Notes under the pieces: model-generated
The model's database searches: none
The model's input: only the letters and a program-made list of their open reading frames with translations
What the model was told of the DNA's origin: nothing
Made by a program: the position numbers and the translations under genes
Assembly: GCA_003167475.1 (NCBI GenBank)
Contig: PMTB01000221.1
Location: 144-7,778 of the forward strand
Direction: 5' to 3'
DNA from: a candidate division FCPU426 bacterium
Lineage (GTDB): Bacteria > Oederibacteriota > PGYV01 > Palsa-1178
Length of the DNA: 7,635 nucleotides
Shown here: positions 5,827-7,635 of the stretch, piece by piece
Position numbering within the stretch: position 1 is the stretch's first letter
How the letters are laid out: each line of letters starts with the position of its first letter

Positions 5827-7430
5827 TTAGAGACGGCATGATTATAAAGGGAAAAGTACTGCGTAAGAGCGATGGCGACATTTATGTCAATATAAATTAC
5901 AAGTCAGAGGGCGTCATCCCCAAGGAGGAAACCTCCAAGTACGCGTACTATGATTTTATAAGCGACGGCGACGACATAGATGTGCATGTCAAAAGGCTCG
6001 AGACTCAGGACGGGTTTGTGCTGCTTTCGAAGATAATCGCCGATAAAAAAATAGTATTCGGAAGGGTGAAGAACGCTTTCAAGGACGGCGGATTCATAGA
6101 AGGCGCCGTGACCAAGGCGGTTAAAGGCGGATTCATCATAGATTTCGGGGCAAATGTCACCGCTTTCCTGCCCATGTCGCATTCCAAAGCGTACGGCGAG
6201 GATATTGTGGGCAAGAAGCTTCCGCTGAAAATAATACAGCTGGACGAGGAAAAAAGAAATGTGGTCGTGTCATACAAGGAGTATATGACCGAGAAGGAAA
6301 AGACCGAGAGTGAAGCTGTGGCCAAGGTGTATCCTATGAACGAAAAAGTCACTGTGACAGTCGCGCAGGTGCTGCCGGACGGCATAGAGGTGGAAAAAGA
6401 GGGCCTGAAAGTTTTTATTCCATTCGCGGAACTCTCGTGGAAGACCGCTTCCAGCCCCGAAGAAGAGGGCTTTAAGGAAGGCGCTGCGCTGGACGCAATG
6501 GTGGTAACCAATGAAAAGGGCAGGGTATCTTTGAGCGTGAAGCGCCTTAAGGAAAATCCGTTCAAATCATTCATGGACAATTACAAGCCGGGAGACAGGC
6601 TCGATACGCGGGTAAAGGAAATATTCCCGGAAGGTATGACGGTTTCCGTCAGTGACGGGCTTGAGGGGTTCGTGCCGGCCGGGGAGTTCTCGTACTTTCG
6701 CAGGATAAAGGACGCTTCCGCCGTATATAAAAAAGGCGACGCGCTTAAGGCATGCGTGCTGAAAATAGACGAAGCGAAAAACAGGGTTATCCTCAGCGTA
6801 AAGCGCCTTGAAAAGAACCCGTGGAATTCCATGGAAGAGCGTTATCCGGTCGGAGCCAGGGTATTCGGGACAATAAGGGGCCTTATAGAAGGCGAAGGCG
6901 CCGAGATAGAACTCGAGGAAAATATTGACGCTTTTCTGCATATTTCAAATATATCATGGGGCCAGTTTGCGGCCATATCCGAAGCGCTGACCCCGGGCGA
7001 AAAAAAGGAATTTAAGATCATGGAGGTTGATAAGGCAAAGTACAGGATCATGCTGGGTTTAAAACAACTGCATGCCTCGCCATGGGCGCTGTTCACATCC
7101 AAGTTCAAGGAAGGCGCGTACGTTGACGCGAAAATAATAGAAGTGGATGATAATTCCGTGACAATGCTCCTGTCCGACGGAGTGACCTCGAAAATACCGG
7201 TAAGGAACAAGGCCAAACTGAGGAACCAGAAAGGCGATGTTATAAAAGTAAAGATAAACAAGATCGACAAAGATACAAAAAAAGTCATGCTGCTGGCAAA
7301 GGACCTTGAGGCCACTGAGGAACAAAAACAGATAGACGACTATATGAAGTCCCATGACCACACGTCCTTCAAGCTTAATGATATAATTAATTTCGGGAAT
7401 GTCGACAAGGGGGAAGATAATGCAAAGTAA
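5823..7430 (+). CDS. rpsA: 30S ribosomal protein S1 homologue with six S1 domains
   Basis: This is an RNA-binding protein that brings mRNA to the 30S subunit during initiation. At 535 residues it is close to the E. coli S1 length of 557. I count six S1 (OB-fold) repeats at about 4-71, 91-153, 172-242, 256-330, 342-416 and 429-496, then a charged tail of about 40 residues. The first two are the divergent pair expected for ribosome anchoring (SEGVIPKEE at 28-36, AFLPMS at 114-119). Repeats 3 to 5 end in the typical linker pattern, KRLKENPF, KRLEKNPW and KQLHASPW. Only repeat 5 keeps the canonical FLHISNISW form with His373. The matching places in repeats 3 and 4 read FIPFAELSW and FVPAGEFSY, and repeat 6 is the most diverged. 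The start has GGAG seven bases upstream. The gene overlaps ispH by four bases and rex by eleven. Its operon position behind ispH is a known arrangement. Confidence 0.93.
   Translation: MIRDGMIIKGKVLRKSDGDIYVNINYKSEGVIPKEETSKYAYYDFISDGDDIDVHVKRLETQDGFVLLSKIIADKKIVFGRVKNAFKDGGFIEGAVTKAVKGGFIIDFGANVTAFLPMSHSKAYGEDIVGKKLPLKIIQLDEEKRNVVVSYKEYMTEKEKTESEAVAKVYPMNEKVTVTVAQVLPDGIEVEKEGLKVFIPFAELSWKTASSPEEEGFKEGAALDAMVVTNEKGRVSLSVKRLKENPFKSFMDNYKPGDRLDTRVKEIFPEGMTVSVSDGLEGFVPAGEFSYFRRIKDASAVYKKGDALKACVLKIDEAKNRVILSVKRLEKNPWNSMEERYPVGARVFGTIRGLIEGEGAEIELEENIDAFLHISNISWGQFAAISEALTPGEKKEFKIMEVDKAKYRIMLGLKQLHASPWALFTSKFKEGAYVDAKIIEVDDNSVTMLLSDGVTSKIPVRNKAKLRNQKGDVIKVKINKIDKDTKKVMLLAKDLEATEEQKQIDDYMKSHDHTSFKLNDIINFGNVDKGEDNAK
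7407..7413 (+). promoter_or_regulatory. Ribosome binding site of rex inside the end of rpsA
   Basis: AAGGGGG lies six bases before the ATG at 7420 and within the S1 coding sequence. It is a good site at good spacing. It settles the rex start, which overlaps the last eleven bases of rpsA in another frame. Confidence 0.75.
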
Positions 7431-7635
7431 TAAAATACCCCTGCCCACTGTAAACAGGCTGTCGCTGTATTTAAAATGTTTTTCAGAACTGGCCCAGTCA
7501 GGGGTGGAATACGCCTCGTCGGACCAGGTGGCGCAGAGCATAGGCCTGAACCCCGCGCAGGTCAGGAAGGACCTGGCTTATTTCGGCAAGTTCTGCCGCA
7601 GGGGGTTCGGCTACCATGTCGAGCAGCTTAAAGAA
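7420..7635 (+). CDS. rex: Redox-sensing transcriptional repressor Rex, N-terminal part (cut by the window end)
   Basis: Rex senses the NADH/NAD+ ratio: it binds operators when NADH is low and lets go when NADH rises. Only the first 72 residues are in the window, out of about 210 normally. They make up the winged-helix DNA-binding domain: the opening IPLPTVNRLSLYLK (6-19), helix region SSDQVAQSIGL (33-43), and the family hallmark QVRKDLAYFG (47-56) in the recognition helix, followed by the wing RRGFGYHV (60-67). Most family members read something like FG(K/E)xGKRGVGY at this point, whereas here it is FGKFCRRGFGY, with Cys59 in place of the common glycine. The NADH-binding Rossmann domain lies beyond the edge and cannot be checked. 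Co-transcription with rpsA and ispH is implied by the eleven-base overlap. I found no convincing Rex operator (TTGTGA-type palindrome) in the window. Confidence 0.92.
   Translation, partial: MQSNKIPLPTVNRLSLYLKCFSELAQSGVEYASSDQVAQSIGLNPAQVRKDLAYFGKFCRRGFGYHVEQLKE

Overview
The window is an ordinary stretch of bacterial chromosome holding housekeeping genes. It has one gene on the minus strand (mnmG), a short divergent intergenic region, and then a tightly packed plus-strand operon, tyrA-aroA-plsC-ispH-rpsA-rex, with rex cut off by the window edge. I see no tRNA, rRNA, CRISPR array, transposase, phage gene or attachment site, and no sign of recent transfer in the genes. The base composition is roughly balanced. 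Codon use leans on ATA for Ile and AGG for Arg. The gene order resembles the aroA-(cmk)-plsC-ispH-rpsA cluster known from Firmicutes and several candidate phyla. Together with these codons and the type of intergenic repeat, this makes me think of an uncultured lineage near Elusimicrobiota, Omnitrophota or Goldbacteria. That placement is an inference from memory and has not been tested.

Layout: 1-34 is an AT-rich tail downstream of mnmG. 35-1918 (minus) is mnmG, a tRNA wobble-uridine modification enzyme. 1919-2142 is the divergent spacer. Most of it is an imperfect inverted-repeat element at 1960-2101 whose outer arms match at 18 of 19 positions, so any promoters for mnmG and for the operon must lie inside or beside this element. 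2143-2994 is tyrA (tyrosine branch), 2991-4280 aroA (shikimate pathway), 4280-4963 plsC (phospholipid synthesis), 4960-5826 ispH (isoprenoid precursors by the MEP pathway), 5823-7430 rpsA-type S1 protein with six S1 domains, and 7420-7635 the DNA-binding N-terminus of the NADH-sensing repressor Rex.

Every junction in the operon overlaps (4, 1, 4, 4 and 11 nt), so the genes are almost certainly one transcript with coupled translation. The products do not form one pathway. They join aromatic amino acid synthesis, membrane lipid and isoprenoid synthesis, translation initiation and redox-responsive regulation, which is typical of a growth-linked housekeeping operon.

I found no undescribed system. 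The points most worth a second look are the inverted-repeat element in the divergent promoter region, the absence of cmk from its usual place between aroA and plsC, the unbroken chain of overlapping genes ending in rex, the class II (glyphosate-tolerant type) motifs in AroA, the arginine where TyrA should choose its cofactor, and the uneven RNA-binding signature across the S1 domains.
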